DNA from: CAYXZP01 sp964469485
GTDB taxonomy: Bacteria > Desulfobacterota > Binatia > UBA1149 > CAYXZP01
Direction of reading: 5' to 3'
DNA length: 16,011 nt
NCBI GenBank assembly: GCA_964469485.1
Contig: CAYXZP010000053.1
Span: 1 to 16,011 of the forward strand
Shown: positions 1 to 7,365 of the stretch, piece after piece
Position numbering within the stretch: the stretch's first letter is position 1
How the letters are laid out: the number at the start of each line of letters is the position of its first letter
Program-made: the position numbers and the translations under genes
Notes under the pieces: generated by a model
Database searches by the model: none
What the model was told of the DNA's origin: nothing
The model's input: the letters and a program-made list of their open reading frames with translations, nothing else

Positions 1-295
1 CGCCGAGCGCATCGAGACGGCTCGTGATGCGCTCGATCATCGCCAGATTGTCGTTGGTGATGAGCGGGTCGGCGCTGAAGCCTATGATGAAGGCCGGGGC
101 CGAGTCGTCCTCGAAGGCATCCCGGTACCGGTCGAACAAGGCCACCTCGGGAGTGCCCTTGGGCGCCATGCTCTCGTAGCTGAAGTCCCAGCGTCCACGT
201 TCTATATGAACCCAGGCCGCGGCCGCACAGACGACAAGGAAGGCCGCCAGCACCAGCCGGGGGCGCAGGAGCACGAGGTCGGTGAGGCGGCGCAC
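1..295 (-). CDS. RND/MMPL-family transporter, N-terminal part (runs off left edge)
   Basis: This is the first 98 residues of a minus-strand protein that continues beyond position 1. It starts at GTG 295-293, with GAAGG seven bases upstream, 36 nt after the sufT stop. That stop is in the same frame, so the start cannot lie further upstream except at a non-standard codon. A hydrophobic helix (about residues 12-28, LVLAAFLVVCAAAAW) is followed by a polar stretch with FSYESMAPKGTPEVALFDRY. This matches the first transmembrane helix and the start of the first periplasmic loop of RND/MMPL exporters, where a D/P-rich segment and a 'y..f..ddsa.iigf' strand are typical. These inner-membrane pumps move lipids, hopanoids or drugs; the cargo is unknown here. 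The fit to the family is good, but only about a tenth of a normal 800-900 aa protein is visible. Confidence 0.72.
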   Translation of the reverse strand, partial: MRRLTDLVLLRPRLVLAAFLVVCAAAAWVHIERGRWDFSYESMAPKGTPEVALFDRYRDAFEDDSAPAFIIGFSADPLITNDNLAMIERITSRLDALG

Positions 296-320
296 GGGAA
301 GGCCTTCGCCGGCGTTGGGC

Positions 321-336
321 GCTAGCTCGCGCTAGC
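321..336 (-). other. Small hairpin with GNRA-type loop over the sufT stop codon
   Basis: On the minus strand the sequence reads GCTAGC-GCGA-GCTAGC, a 6-bp perfect stem closed by a GCGA (GNRA) tetraloop. The sufT stop codon TAG (334-332) lies in the 5' arm. There is no U-tract, so it is not an intrinsic terminator. It could be an mRNA processing or stability element between sufT and the transporter gene, or chance. Confidence 0.3.
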
Positions 337-868
337 CGATGCCGAGCTTCTTGCGACCCTCCTCGGAGATCATTTGTGGGTTCCACGGCGGGTCCCACAC
401 GACCTCGACCGAGGCGCTCGTGACGCCGTCGAGCTCGCTGAGCTTTTGTTCGGCATCGGCCGCGATCGAGGTGCCCATCCCGCACCCCGGGGCCGTCAGT
501 GTCATCTTTACCCCGACGTCATAGCTGCCGTCCTCGCGCTCGTTGACGCGGGTATCATAGACGAGACCGAGATCGATGATGTTGACCGGGATCTCCGGAT
601 CGTAACAGGTGGCCAGGGCCGCCTCCACCCTCTCCTCGACCGAACCCCCGATATCGGCCAGCATCCGCGTCTCGGCCGGCACCTCCTCGCCTATGGCCCC
701 GGCATCCTTGCCCGGGACGCGGAACAGGCCCTGGGCCGGAACCTGCACCGTGAACGAGCCGCCCAGCGACTGGGTGATGGTCACCTCGGTTCCCTTGGGA
801 AGCGTGACGTGGTCGCCGGCCGGAATCCGAATAACGTCACAGTCCCTGCTCAGTACGGTCTCTTTCAT
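332..868 (-). CDS. sufT: SufT-like Fe-S cluster assembly protein (DUF59/MIP18 domain)
   Basis: The 178-aa protein has the two-part layout of the long SufT family. The N-terminal segment (residues 3-60) contains TVLSRDCDVIRIPAGDHVTL and a beta-rich stretch ending at GLFRV. A DUF59/MIP18 domain follows (about 78-155), with DPEIPVNIIDLGLVYD and the conserved Cys of TLTAPGCGMG (C129). The C-terminus WDPPWNPQMISEEG is also typical. SufT proteins help mature iron-sulfur proteins in the cytoplasm and usually sit at the end of suf operons. Here no sufBCDSU gene is visible; instead the ATG overlaps the stop of the upstream lyase gene as ATGA, which implies translational coupling. Identity is confident; the precise role (carrier or accessory factor) is not settled by sequence. 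Confidence 0.9.
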   Translation of the reverse strand: MKETVLSRDCDVIRIPAGDHVTLPKGTEVTITQSLGGSFTVQVPAQGLFRVPGKDAGAIGEEVPAETRMLADIGGSVEERVEAALATCYDPEIPVNIIDLGLVYDTRVNEREDGSYDVGVKMTLTAPGCGMGTSIAADAEQKLSELDGVTSASVEVVWDPPWNPQMISEEGRKKLGIG

Positions 869-1743
869 GCCTTGTACCTCTCGTCTTCGGCGTAGAACTT
901 CTCGACACCGATCATATCGTTGAACTCGTCAAAACTCATCATGCTGCCGCGCAGAGCCTCGGTCGAGCCGTGCTCGAGCAGATGCCGGTATGTGCGCTCG
1001 AGGGCGGAAGCCGCCGCATAGAGGCCGGAAACGACGAACCCGACGCTGAAAAACCCCATTTCTTCCAGCTCCTCCAACCTGAAGTGCGGAGTGTTGCCGC
1101 CGTCCACGAGATTGACGGCAAGCGGGGGGGGCAACTCCTTGCCGATAAGCTCCAACTCTTCGCGCGAGCGCGGACCTTCGACGAAAAGCACATCGGCGCC
1201 GGCCTCTTTGTACAGGCGGGCTCGCCGCAGAGCCTCTTCCATACCGTCGGTCTCCAGCGCGTCGGTGCGTGCCGTTATGATGAACCTCTCTCCGTCACGC
1301 GCATCAGCGGCCGCACGGATCTTGGCGGCGTGTTCGCCGGCCTCTATCACGCTCTTGCCGCGCATGTGGCCGCAACGCTTGGGCCAGGTCTGGTCCTCGA
1401 GAACGACCCCCATCGCGCCCGCCGAACGCAGTTCGCCCACCAGTTTACGCACGTTGAGCGGANNNNNNNNNNCGCCATAGCCGGTATCTCCATCGACGAT
1501 CACACCGACATCGACGGCCGCGACTATCCTGCGCACCGCCGCCACCAGCTCGGTCTGCGTGAGGAGGCCGAAGTCGGGCACTCCCAGGTGGCTGGCGGCC
1601 ACGGCGTAGCCGCTGACGAAGACCGCCGGAAAGCCGGCACGCTCGGCCAACTTGGCCGACAGCGGGTCGAATACGCCGGGCATCACCAGCATGCGGCCCT
1701 CGGCGAGCAAGGGGTGACTTTTCGCGGGCGTTCCATTAGCCAT
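865..1743 (-). CDS. Isocitrate lyase/PEP mutase family enzyme (methylisocitrate lyase-like), interrupted by a 10-N gap
   Basis: This is a protein of about 292 aa (including the gap residues) of the TIM-barrel ICL/PEP mutase superfamily. Visible motifs are MPGVFDPLSAKLAERAG near the N-terminus, the metal-binding VDGDTGYG (83-90), LEDQ (115-118) and PKRCGH (121-126). The last carries the cysteine used as a catalytic residue by isocitrate and 2-methylisocitrate lyases, which favours a C-C lyase over a PEP mutase. The substrate is uncertain. The start at 1743 fits the family N-terminus; an in-frame extension to 2280 runs antisense through the EthD gene and is rejected. The gap (1463-1472) falls between GYG and PLNV, where relatives have one residue, so the true gap is probably about one base. 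The stop overlaps the sufT start (ATGA). Confidence 0.85.
   Translation of the reverse strand: MANGTPAKSHPLLAEGRMLVMPGVFDPLSAKLAERAGFPAVFVSGYAVAASHLGVPDFGLLTQTELVAAVRRIVAAVDVGVIVDGDTGYGXXXXPLNVRKLVGELRSAGAMGVVLEDQTWPKRCGHMRGKSVIEAGEHAAKIRAAADARDGERFIITARTDALETDGMEEALRRARLYKEAGADVLFVEGPRSREELELIGKELPPPLAVNLVDGGNTPHFRLEELEEMGFFSVGFVVSGLYAAASALERTYRHLLEHGSTEALRGSMMSFDEFNDMIGVEKFYAEDERYKA
1463..1472. other. Assembly gap (10 N), placeholder length
   Basis: Ten Ns lie inside the lyase gene. The reading frame happens to be kept because 10 is 1 modulo 3. Family alignment (GYG-x-PLNV) suggests only one codon, of form G?T, is missing, so one real base probably stands behind the Ns. Confidence 0.95.
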
Positions 1744-1749
1744 GGCGGC

Positions 1750-1778
1750 ACACTTGAGGGGCTGTCGAGTAGTGTCAA
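1750..1778 (-). promoter_or_regulatory. Weak promoter candidate for the lyase-sufT-transporter operon
   Basis: A perfect TTGACA lies at 1778-1773 on the minus strand. At a 17-bp spacing the -10 position (1755-1750) reads AAGTGT, which is poor. If used, transcription would begin at or next to the lyase ATG (1743), giving a leaderless message. The divergent EthD start is at 1780, so the two start codons are only 36 bp apart. Confidence 0.25.
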
Positions 1779-1779
1779 C

Positions 1780-2397
1780 ATGGTAAAGATATTCTTCGTT
1801 TGCCGCAGGCGCGAGGGACTCGCCATCGAGGACTACCGGCGCATGGTACTGGAAGACCACGTGCCCCTGGCCCTCGAACACCACCGCAGCATGCGGCGTT
1901 ACGAGATAAACCTCGTGACCGAGGTCCCCGCCGCAGCCCCCGAGGCCGTCAGCATCCCCGCGCTCTGCTTCGACACCCTGGCCGACTACCGGGAACGTCT
2001 CTACGACTCGGAGGAGGGCCGCGCCGCGGTCGAGGCCGATGCGGCCCGCTTCATGGGTGGCGCCGACGCCTACCTGACCGAGGAACTGGTCCTGGCCGAG
2101 GGCGGGGCGCGGGGTCCGCTCGGAACGCGGACCGGCGGCGAGAAGACCCTTGTGCTGCTCCGCCACCGCGCGGATGCGCCCGGGGCTCTGTTGGCCGAGC
2201 GGCTGGCCGCGCTGGCCGCTCCCGGGACCCGTCTGGTGCTCAACCCCGTGCGACAGCGCCTTTCCGAAGGCGGCGAGCACTGGGACGCCTTCGTCGAGCT
2301 ACACGGGAGACTGCCGGCCGAGAAGGCCGGGGCGGCGCTCGCAGAGCTGGCCTCACATGTGGTCTGCTACCCGGTCGACGAATACGTCGAGAAGTGA
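1780..2397 (+). CDS. EthD-domain-like protein
   Basis: This 205-aa protein begins MVKIFFVCRRREGLAIEDY and has HVPLALEH and RRYEIN shortly after. This is the dimeric alpha/beta (ferredoxin-like) EthD pattern: a hydrophobic first strand with arginines, then 'h.plv' and 'rRY..n'. The second half (from about residue 125, TLVLLRHRADAPG) also starts with a hydrophobic strand and could be a second, degenerate lobe. EthD-type proteins accompany oxidative degradation pathways and some are small lyases or monooxygenase-like enzymes; no catalytic assignment is possible here. It is the only plus-strand gene in a block of minus-strand catabolic-looking genes. Its stop (2395-2397) directly abuts the opposing stop at 2398. 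No good Shine-Dalgarno precedes the ATG, so the start is the first plausible one rather than a proven one. Confidence 0.75.
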   Translation: MVKIFFVCRRREGLAIEDYRRMVLEDHVPLALEHHRSMRRYEINLVTEVPAAAPEAVSIPALCFDTLADYRERLYDSEEGRAAVEADAARFMGGADAYLTEELVLAEGGARGPLGTRTGGEKTLVLLRHRADAPGALLAERLAALAAPGTRLVLNPVRQRLSEGGEHWDAFVELHGRLPAEKAGAALAELASHVVCYPVDEYVEK

Positions 2398-3240
2398 TCA
2401 GCCGGCGAGGAAATTATCGGCGAAGCGGCCCATGCCTTCGACCGCGTCGGGGGAACGTTTCCAGGGTGCGACCATCAGACGGTCGACCCCGAGCTCGGCC
2501 CAGCGCGCGACGTCCTCGCTGCTCGTGACACGGCCGCCGAGGCTGACCTCGAGTTCGCTGAAGTCGCGACCGGCTTCTTCGGTCAGACTGCGAAGCTTGG
2601 TGATGCTCCGGGCCGCCGAGTCGAGGTCGTGCATCATCCCCATCCAGCCGTTGCCCGAGCGTGCCGCGCGACCAAGCGCCGCATCGGCCTCGCCGCCGAC
2701 ATGCACGGGCGGGTACGGTCTCTGCACGGGCTTGGGCTCGAACTTTACCGCTTCAAATTCGTAGAACTCGCCGCTGTGCTCGACAGAGGGCTCGGTCCAC
2801 AGCCGCTTGCACACGGCCAAAGCCTCGTCCAGGCGCCGCCCTCGCGTACGCGGGTCCAGTCCCACGGCCGTCCACTCTTGTCTTAGCCAGCCGGCGCCTA
2901 TGCCGATCTCGGCCCTGCCGCCGGAGACCACATCGAAGGTCTGAACGGCGCGGGCGGCAACGAATGGATGCCGCAGCCCCAGAAGGTACACATTAGAACC
3001 GAGCCGTATCCTGGAGGTCTTGCCGGCCAGGAAGGACAGGTAGGCGAAGCAATCGAACAGCGGTGTCTCGGCCGGCACCGGAGGCATGTCCCGGCCCGGG
3101 TGCGGAGAGCCCGACATATCGACGGGAAATACCAGGTGCTCGGGCAGCCAGACCGACTCGAAACCGAGCCGTTCAGCCTCGAGCGTCACCTCGAGATGAA
3201 AGGCCGGGTTCAAGACACCGAGCATGACGCCGAACTTCAT
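2398..3240 (-). CDS. LLM-class flavin/F420-dependent oxidoreductase
   Basis: The protein has 280 aa, the usual length for the family. The sequence MKFGVMLGVLNPAFHLEVT, then LEAERLGFESVWLPEHL, IRLGSNVYLLGLRHPF, FDVVSGGRAEIGIGAGW and PYPPVHVGG are hallmarks of the luciferase-like (LLM) TIM-barrel, close to the actinobacterial Rv2161c-type F420 group. Such enzymes transfer hydride or oxygen using F420 or FMN; which cofactor is used cannot be told from this window, and no F420 biosynthesis gene is present. The ATG overlaps the upstream SDR stop by one base (TAATG), so the gene is the last of a coupled four-gene operon. The 3' end abuts the EthD stop with no room for a separate terminator. Confidence 0.88.
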   Translation of the reverse strand: MKFGVMLGVLNPAFHLEVTLEAERLGFESVWLPEHLVFPVDMSGSPHPGRDMPPVPAETPLFDCFAYLSFLAGKTSRIRLGSNVYLLGLRHPFVAARAVQTFDVVSGGRAEIGIGAGWLRQEWTAVGLDPRTRGRRLDEALAVCKRLWTEPSVEHSGEFYEFEAVKFEPKPVQRPYPPVHVGGEADAALGRAARSGNGWMGMMHDLDSAARSITKLRSLTEEAGRDFSELEVSLGGRVTSSEDVARWAELGVDRLMVAPWKRSPDAVEGMGRFADNFLAG

Positions 3241-3983
3241 TATGCGATCGAATAGCCGCCATCGACGGCCAGCGTCTGCCCGGTTATGAAGGAAGCGGCC
3301 GGAGAGGCCAGAAAGAGCAGGGCCGGGGAAACCTCGCGGGCCTCACCCCAGCGCCCCATCGGAGTGCGCTCTAGCGCGGGGCGAGACATCTCCTCGCTCT
3401 CTGCCATGGGCCGGGTCATGTTGGTCACCACATGTCCGGGCGCCACCGCGTTCACCCGAACACCATCGGCGGCCCAGGCAGCGGCTAGGGTCTTGGTCAT
3501 CTGTACTATGCCTGCCTTGGCCGCGCCGTAGCCGGGAACGATGGTGATCCCGAAATAGGAGGCCATCGAGGCAAGATTGACGACCGCGGCGCCGCCCGGG
3601 GCGCTGCTTGCCTTGAGCGCGCCGTGCAGGGCCATCGACAGACGGAAGGCGCCGGTCAGGTTGATGGCGATAGCTTGCTCGAAGACCTCGGGTTCGTACT
3701 CGCTCCTGCCGCCGGGAAGCGAGCGCCCGGCGTTGTTGACGAGCACGTCGAGCCGGTCGAAGGAAGCTGCCAAGGCCTCGATGCCTTCGCTGTCGGTGAT
3801 CTCGAGGCGGCGGTAGTCCAAGGCGGACAGGTCGGCATCATAGTTCTCCGACGCATCTCTGGTACCGGTGATGATGACCTCGGCGCCGCTGTTGGCGAAA
3901 TCGCTCGCCACCGCCAATCCGATACCGCTGGTTCCGCCGGTGACGAGAACACGGCGGCCACCGAAGTCGAAGCTCAGTCCCAT
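3240..3983 (-). CDS. SDR family NAD(P)-dependent oxidoreductase (classical)
   Basis: This is a complete 247-aa classical short-chain dehydrogenase. It shows the TGGTSGIG nucleotide-binding loop (15-22), NNAG (83-86), and the catalytic S139, Y152 and K156 (YGAAK). The AVAPGHVVTNM segment and the C-terminal ITGQTLAVDGGYSIA are also typical. It probably oxidises or reduces a hydroxyl/keto group of the operon's substrate in the cytoplasm. The start codon overlaps the end of the Gfo/Idh gene by 10 nt and the stop overlaps the LLM start by one base, so all are likely translated from one message. The substrate is not deducible. Confidence 0.92.
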   Translation of the reverse strand: MGLSFDFGGRRVLVTGGTSGIGLAVASDFANSGAEVIITGTRDASENYDADLSALDYRRLEITDSEGIEALAASFDRLDVLVNNAGRSLPGGRSEYEPEVFEQAIAINLTGAFRLSMALHGALKASSAPGGAAVVNLASMASYFGITIVPGYGAAKAGIVQMTKTLAAAWAADGVRVNAVAPGHVVTNMTRPMAESEEMSRPALERTPMGRWGEAREVSPALLFLASPAASFITGQTLAVDGGYSIA

Positions 3984-4996
3984 ACTTTCTCCCAGTACCC
4001 GCTCTCGGCCGAGCGGTACATCGCAAGAGCCGTACGAAGCTCGCCAAGGGCCTGTTCGGGTCCAGCGGCAAGCTCGCTGCCATGGAGGACCGCACTGACG
4101 AAGTCGGCGAACTCGGGGCCATAAGAGGCCAAGTATCCACGCGGGTCTTCCTTGAGACCCTTGGGATTGTCCTTGTCGTAGAGCACAAGGCGGCCACCAA
4201 GAGTCGATTCGATGACTATCTCACCTTCCGTGCCGGTGAGCCGGAACAGCGTATCGGGTCCGAGAACAGCGTCGGGGTACATAGCGGCCTCAAAGGTGGC
4301 GACCTTGCCTTCATCGAACCGCAGGAGCGCCCGTACGAAGGACTCACCCTCCATCTGCTGGGCCGGGTAACCAAGATGGGCGACGACTTCGTCGACCTCG
4401 CCCAGCCACATTCTCAGCGGCCGTATCCAGTGGGAACCGATGTCGAGGCCTACCCCGCCACCGGCCACGGACCTATTGAAGCGCCATGGGCGATCACCGC
4501 CGTAGAAAGGGTCGTCGCGGGTAAAGGCCGAGTTGACGCTGGCGCGTACCGTCACGAGTTCTCCTATGGCCCCGGACTCCAAGAGCTGTTTGGCCCTGAC
4601 GACCTCGGGCCAGTACTGGGCGTTCTCGGCCACCATGAACACGGTTCCCGCACTGCGGGCGGCCGCCAGGATACGGTCACAAGCATCGAGGTCGGTGGCC
4701 ATGGGTTTCTCTAGGAGAACGTGTTTGCCGGCGGCAAGACACTCGCAGGCGACCTCTTCGTGAAGGTCGTGGGGAAGCATCAGGTCGACGGCCCTGAACT
4801 CCGCTTCCGACAAGGCCTCGGCCAGCGAAGTGAACGGCCGCGCGCCGGTCTGTTCGGCAACGGCCTCGGCGCGCTCCCGGACCGGGTCGACCGCCGCGGT
4901 GACGTTTATCTCGGGCGCACGCTCACTTATCCCCATAAGGTGCATGGCCGAGATCGCTCCGCAGCCCACCAAGGCCATGTCCAACTTACCCGCCAT
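3974..4996 (-). CDS. Gfo/Idh/MocA family oxidoreductase
   Basis: The 340-aa protein has the N-terminal Rossmann signature GCGAISAMHL (11-20) and EKPMA (96-100), whose lysine is the conserved catalytic/coenzyme residue. The C-terminal domain motif GGGVGLDIGSHWIRPL contains the usual D185 and H189 pair. Family members are NAD(P)-dependent dehydrogenases, mostly of sugars, inositols and related polyols, sometimes of haloaromatics or bile pigments. The gene overlaps both neighbours (11 nt with the metallo-hydrolase, 10 nt with the SDR), pointing to a shared pathway. The family call is sure; the substrate is unknown. Confidence 0.92.
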   Translation of the reverse strand: MAGKLDMALVGCGAISAMHLMGISERAPEINVTAAVDPVRERAEAVAEQTGARPFTSLAEALSEAEFRAVDLMLPHDLHEEVACECLAAGKHVLLEKPMATDLDACDRILAAARSAGTVFMVAENAQYWPEVVRAKQLLESGAIGELVTVRASVNSAFTRDDPFYGGDRPWRFNRSVAGGGVGLDIGSHWIRPLRMWLGEVDEVVAHLGYPAQQMEGESFVRALLRFDEGKVATFEAAMYPDAVLGPDTLFRLTGTEGEIVIESTLGGRLVLYDKDNPKGLKEDPRGYLASYGPEFADFVSAVLHGSELAAGPEQALGELRTALAMYRSAESGYWEKVWD

Positions 4997-6257
4997 TATC
5001 CCCGTCCAGTAGTTTCTTGGTCTCGCCTATGACGTGCTCGAGCCAGCGCCGCTCCCAAAAGTTCCCAGCGCCACCGTCGGCAAGCAAACGCTCATGGACG
5101 GCCAGGCTCAATCTCAGCGCGGCCCGGTCCGAGGCGTCGTGGGAAAGGACCGCCTCGACCAGCGCGAGGGCCGCGAGCGCATCGCCAGCCGCCAGCTTGG
5201 ACTCGGCCCGAGCGACAACGACCCCGGTCCCACCGGCAAGCTCGACCAACTCGGCGGCGGTCCGCTCAGGGGCGACCGCGTATAGCTCGGAGGTCGCTCG
5301 CATGCGGAACCAGCCGCCCGAAGCTTCATAGATAGCGCGCACGGCCCACTCGACCTTACCGTAACCTTGGCCGACCTCGAGCTCGGGCGGCAGCCTAATC
5401 TCACGCATGGCCTGGTAGAGGTCCGTGCCCTCGTTCATGGCCTCGAGCGTTCGTTCGTGCACCCAGACCGCGGCATCCCGGATCCTGGCCAGAGCCGTGT
5501 TGATCAGATCCTTTCCATGGATGGGCTCGAAGTGGCCGGTAATCAGGATTTCGGGCTCGAGGGATATGAGTCGCTCGAGCGACTCCAGGTAGGGCGTCAT
5601 GAAACGATACCTGTCGCCGCGGATGGTGTAGAGATTCGGGAAATGGGGAAAGAGCGGTCCGAGCGTGTTACCGCAGAACAATATCGACTCGTCGGGCATC
5701 CAGACAAGGAGCGAATCTATGGTCTCACCGCCGGGTACCGAGATAAGTGTGAAACGCCGCCCGCCGAGTTCGAGTTCGTGATGTTCGCCGACGAGAAGGT
5801 CCGGTACCGGCTTGGACTGTACGATCCCGGGTTCCTCGGAAAGAACACGGATCGCCTCGCTTATGAGATCGGGGAAGAACACGAAACTGCGCCGCTGCCG
5901 GAAGGACTCGATACGCTCGTCGTCGGCCTGGCAGACAGGGTTGGCCTCCTGCGCAACCACGACCGTATCCGGTTCCTTGAACGCATCGACACCGCCGACG
6001 TGGTCGACGTGCCCCTGGGTGATGATTATGTAGCGCAGCGGCCCGCTTCGTAGCGGCTCGAACAGACGCTTGTGGCGTCCCGCCTCGAAGCCCATCCCCG
6101 TGTTGATCATGATATCGCCGTCCACGGTGTTGACGAGGTAGCTGTTGGATGTCCCGGTCGACATGTGGATGAAGTCGTTGACGGACACCGCCTCGTCGAG
6201 AGAGGCCGCGGCGATGCCTTCGGCCCCGGGGCGCCCTGCGATGAGATCCGGAATCAT
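4986..6257 (-). CDS. MBL-fold metallo-hydrolase with alkyl-sulfatase-type dimerisation domain
   Basis: The 423-aa protein is metallo-beta-lactamase fold with a C-terminal alkyl-sulfatase-like helical domain (about 255-400; GYGKVEWAVRAIYEASGGWF). Metal-site motifs resemble SdsA-type alkyl sulfatases: T80-QGHVDH with H83, D85 and H86, then PGGE (E178), CGN (N197) before PHFPNLYTIRG, and ITGH (H242). The first His of the usual HxHxDH is Gln (Q81) and the second SdsA glutamate appears as N197, so metal binding or the reaction may differ from true sulfatases. There is no signal peptide and no SCP2-like tail, so it is likely cytoplasmic and shorter than SdsA1. It is the first gene of the four-gene operon. 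Alternatively it could be a hydrolase of esters, lactones or thioesters. Confidence 0.85.
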   Translation of the reverse strand: MIPDLIAGRPGAEGIAAASLDEAVSVNDFIHMSTGTSNSYLVNTVDGDIMINTGMGFEAGRHKRLFEPLRSGPLRYIIITQGHVDHVGGVDAFKEPDTVVVAQEANPVCQADDERIESFRQRRSFVFFPDLISEAIRVLSEEPGIVQSKPVPDLLVGEHHELELGGRRFTLISVPGGETIDSLLVWMPDESILFCGNTLGPLFPHFPNLYTIRGDRYRFMTPYLESLERLISLEPEILITGHFEPIHGKDLINTALARIRDAAVWVHERTLEAMNEGTDLYQAMREIRLPPELEVGQGYGKVEWAVRAIYEASGGWFRMRATSELYAVAPERTAAELVELAGGTGVVVARAESKLAAGDALAALALVEAVLSHDASDRAALRLSLAVHERLLADGGAGNFWERRWLEHVIGETKKLLDGDNGG

Positions 6258-6264
6258 CGGCGGT

Positions 6265-6293
6265 CTAGTAAGCTAGCCGGGCGCTCATGTAAA
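6265..6293 (-). promoter_or_regulatory. Weak promoter candidate for the metallo-hydrolase operon
   Basis: TTTACA (6293-6288) lies 17 bp from TACTAG (6270-6265) on the minus strand. The -35 match is good; the -10 matches at three of six positions. The -35 box overlaps the U-tract of the upstream terminator. The predicted start would be next to the ATG at 6257, again implying little or no leader. Confidence 0.28.
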
Positions 6294-6328
6294 AGAAGGC
6301 CGCCGGCTGGAGTACCGGCGGCCTTCTT
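6291..6328 (-). terminator. Rho-independent terminator of the secreted repeat protein gene
   Basis: A perfect 14-bp stem (6293-6306 paired with 6315-6328) with an 8-nt loop begins 29 nt after the stop codon at 6358. On the minus strand the 3' arm ends CCTTCTTTT, a short U-tract. The stem is very GC-rich. On the plus strand the tract is only TTCTTC, so termination is mainly for minus-strand transcripts. It separates the repeat protein from the metallo-hydrolase operon. Confidence 0.88.
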
Positions 6329-6357
6329 CGGAACCAACAGGGCGCCTGACCCGGCCG

Positions 6358-7355
6358 TCAGTCGTCGTAGATGGCCACCTGCGAACCGTCGCCGACCAGG
6401 AGCTCTGACGGCTGTTCGGTGGCTATCCCCCAGGTCAAACGGCCCGCCGAATCTTCCGCGGCCCAGTCGACGCAGCTGAAGTTCTCACCGGGTTTCGTGA
6501 ACTCGGGCACAGAGGCGGCATTATTGGCTGCGGCGGGCAAGCCGGCACAGTGGTTGTTGATCCGGACCGTGGTCGTCCCCGTAGTAAGGACCTGCTGCTG
6601 GACCAGGTCGCCGTCGAAGTCGGCCTGCGCACAATCGGTGCCTGCGGCCTCCTGTGAGACCCTGATGTTACAGGTCATCACAAGAGCACCAGCGCCGCTG
6701 TCAGAGGCGCCGGTGGGAATCGTGATCTCCTCGCTGTTGCCACTGCCCACACTGACCCCCTCGCACGAGTTGCTGCAACAGGAGTTGCCCGTCTCGTCGG
6801 GGCAATACCCGGTCCCGTCACGCACACACTGTTCTCCCGCGGCCAGGCTGTCGAGCTCGACGAGCATGTCGACATTCTGCCCTCCGCCGCAATAGAGACT
6901 ACCGCTACAACTCTGGTACTCGTAGCAGAGCATGACGCCGCCGAGCGGTATGTTGATGCTGACCATCTGGGGAGCATCACCGGCCAGGCTGACAGGAGCT
7001 ACGCCGGTGGTGGGACTTACGATCCCGCCTTCCAGCGTCAAGGTCCCCGACGGTGTTGCTATCGCGTTGCCGGGTATGAAAGAGGTAAAGAAGCCTGTGC
7101 CGCCCGCCAGGGACAGGGCGCGCGCCCCGAGGGACGGAATCGCGTCACAAGAGGCGCAAGCGTTACAGGTCTCGGCCTCGAAGTCGCATCCCACACCGAC
7201 ATCGCAGACCTCGCCCGTGTCGAGCTGCCCGTTACCGCAGGTCGTGCAGGTGCAATCGTCCGAGCAAGCGCCGCTGCCTCCGAAACAGGTCTCCCCGCTG
7301 CCGTCGCATTCCTCCGAATCTTGGTTGTTCACGCTGTCGCCGCTGGTCGGCCAAG
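6358..7355 (-). CDS. Secreted repeat protein, C-terminal part (Cys-rich linker plus beta-rich domain)
   Basis: This is the 3' part of one gene whose 5' part is at 7366-8164; a 10-N gap breaks the frame between them. Reading back from a GTG at 7332 the frame stays open to the gap (WPTSGDSVNNQDSEECDG), so 7332 is not a true start. The first about 70 residues are a cysteine-rich linker with CFGGSGACSDDCTCTTCGNG and GEVCDVGVGCDFEAETC, similar to the Cys-rich repeats of myxobacterial secreted proteins (C-G-N-G...C-D). A domain of about 260 aa rich in G, S, T and V follows, with eight or more scattered cysteines (for example YCGGGQNV, CCSNSCEG), consistent with disulfide-bonded extracellular beta structure. 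It ends at IYDD, followed by a strong terminator. No enzyme motif is recognised; function unknown. Confidence 0.75.
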
Positions 7356-7365
7356 NNNNNNNNNN
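7356..7365. other. Assembly gap (10 N) that breaks the secreted protein's frame
   Basis: Ten Ns separate the two parts of the secreted protein gene. Upstream ends TGC-G and downstream begins CT-TGG in the correct frames, so the real gap must be a multiple of three bases (0, 3, 6 and so on), not ten. The frame break is therefore an artefact of the placeholder. Confidence 0.95.

Noticed and set aside
970..1779. Long plus-strand open frame upstream of the EthD gene
   Set aside because: It is antisense to the ICL/PEP mutase gene and shows no family features; the EthD-like sequence begins at MVKIFF (1780).
1744..2280. N-terminal extension of the lyase gene
   Set aside because: It is antisense to the EthD gene, Gly/Arg/Gln-rich, and the family N-terminus fits the ATG at 1743.
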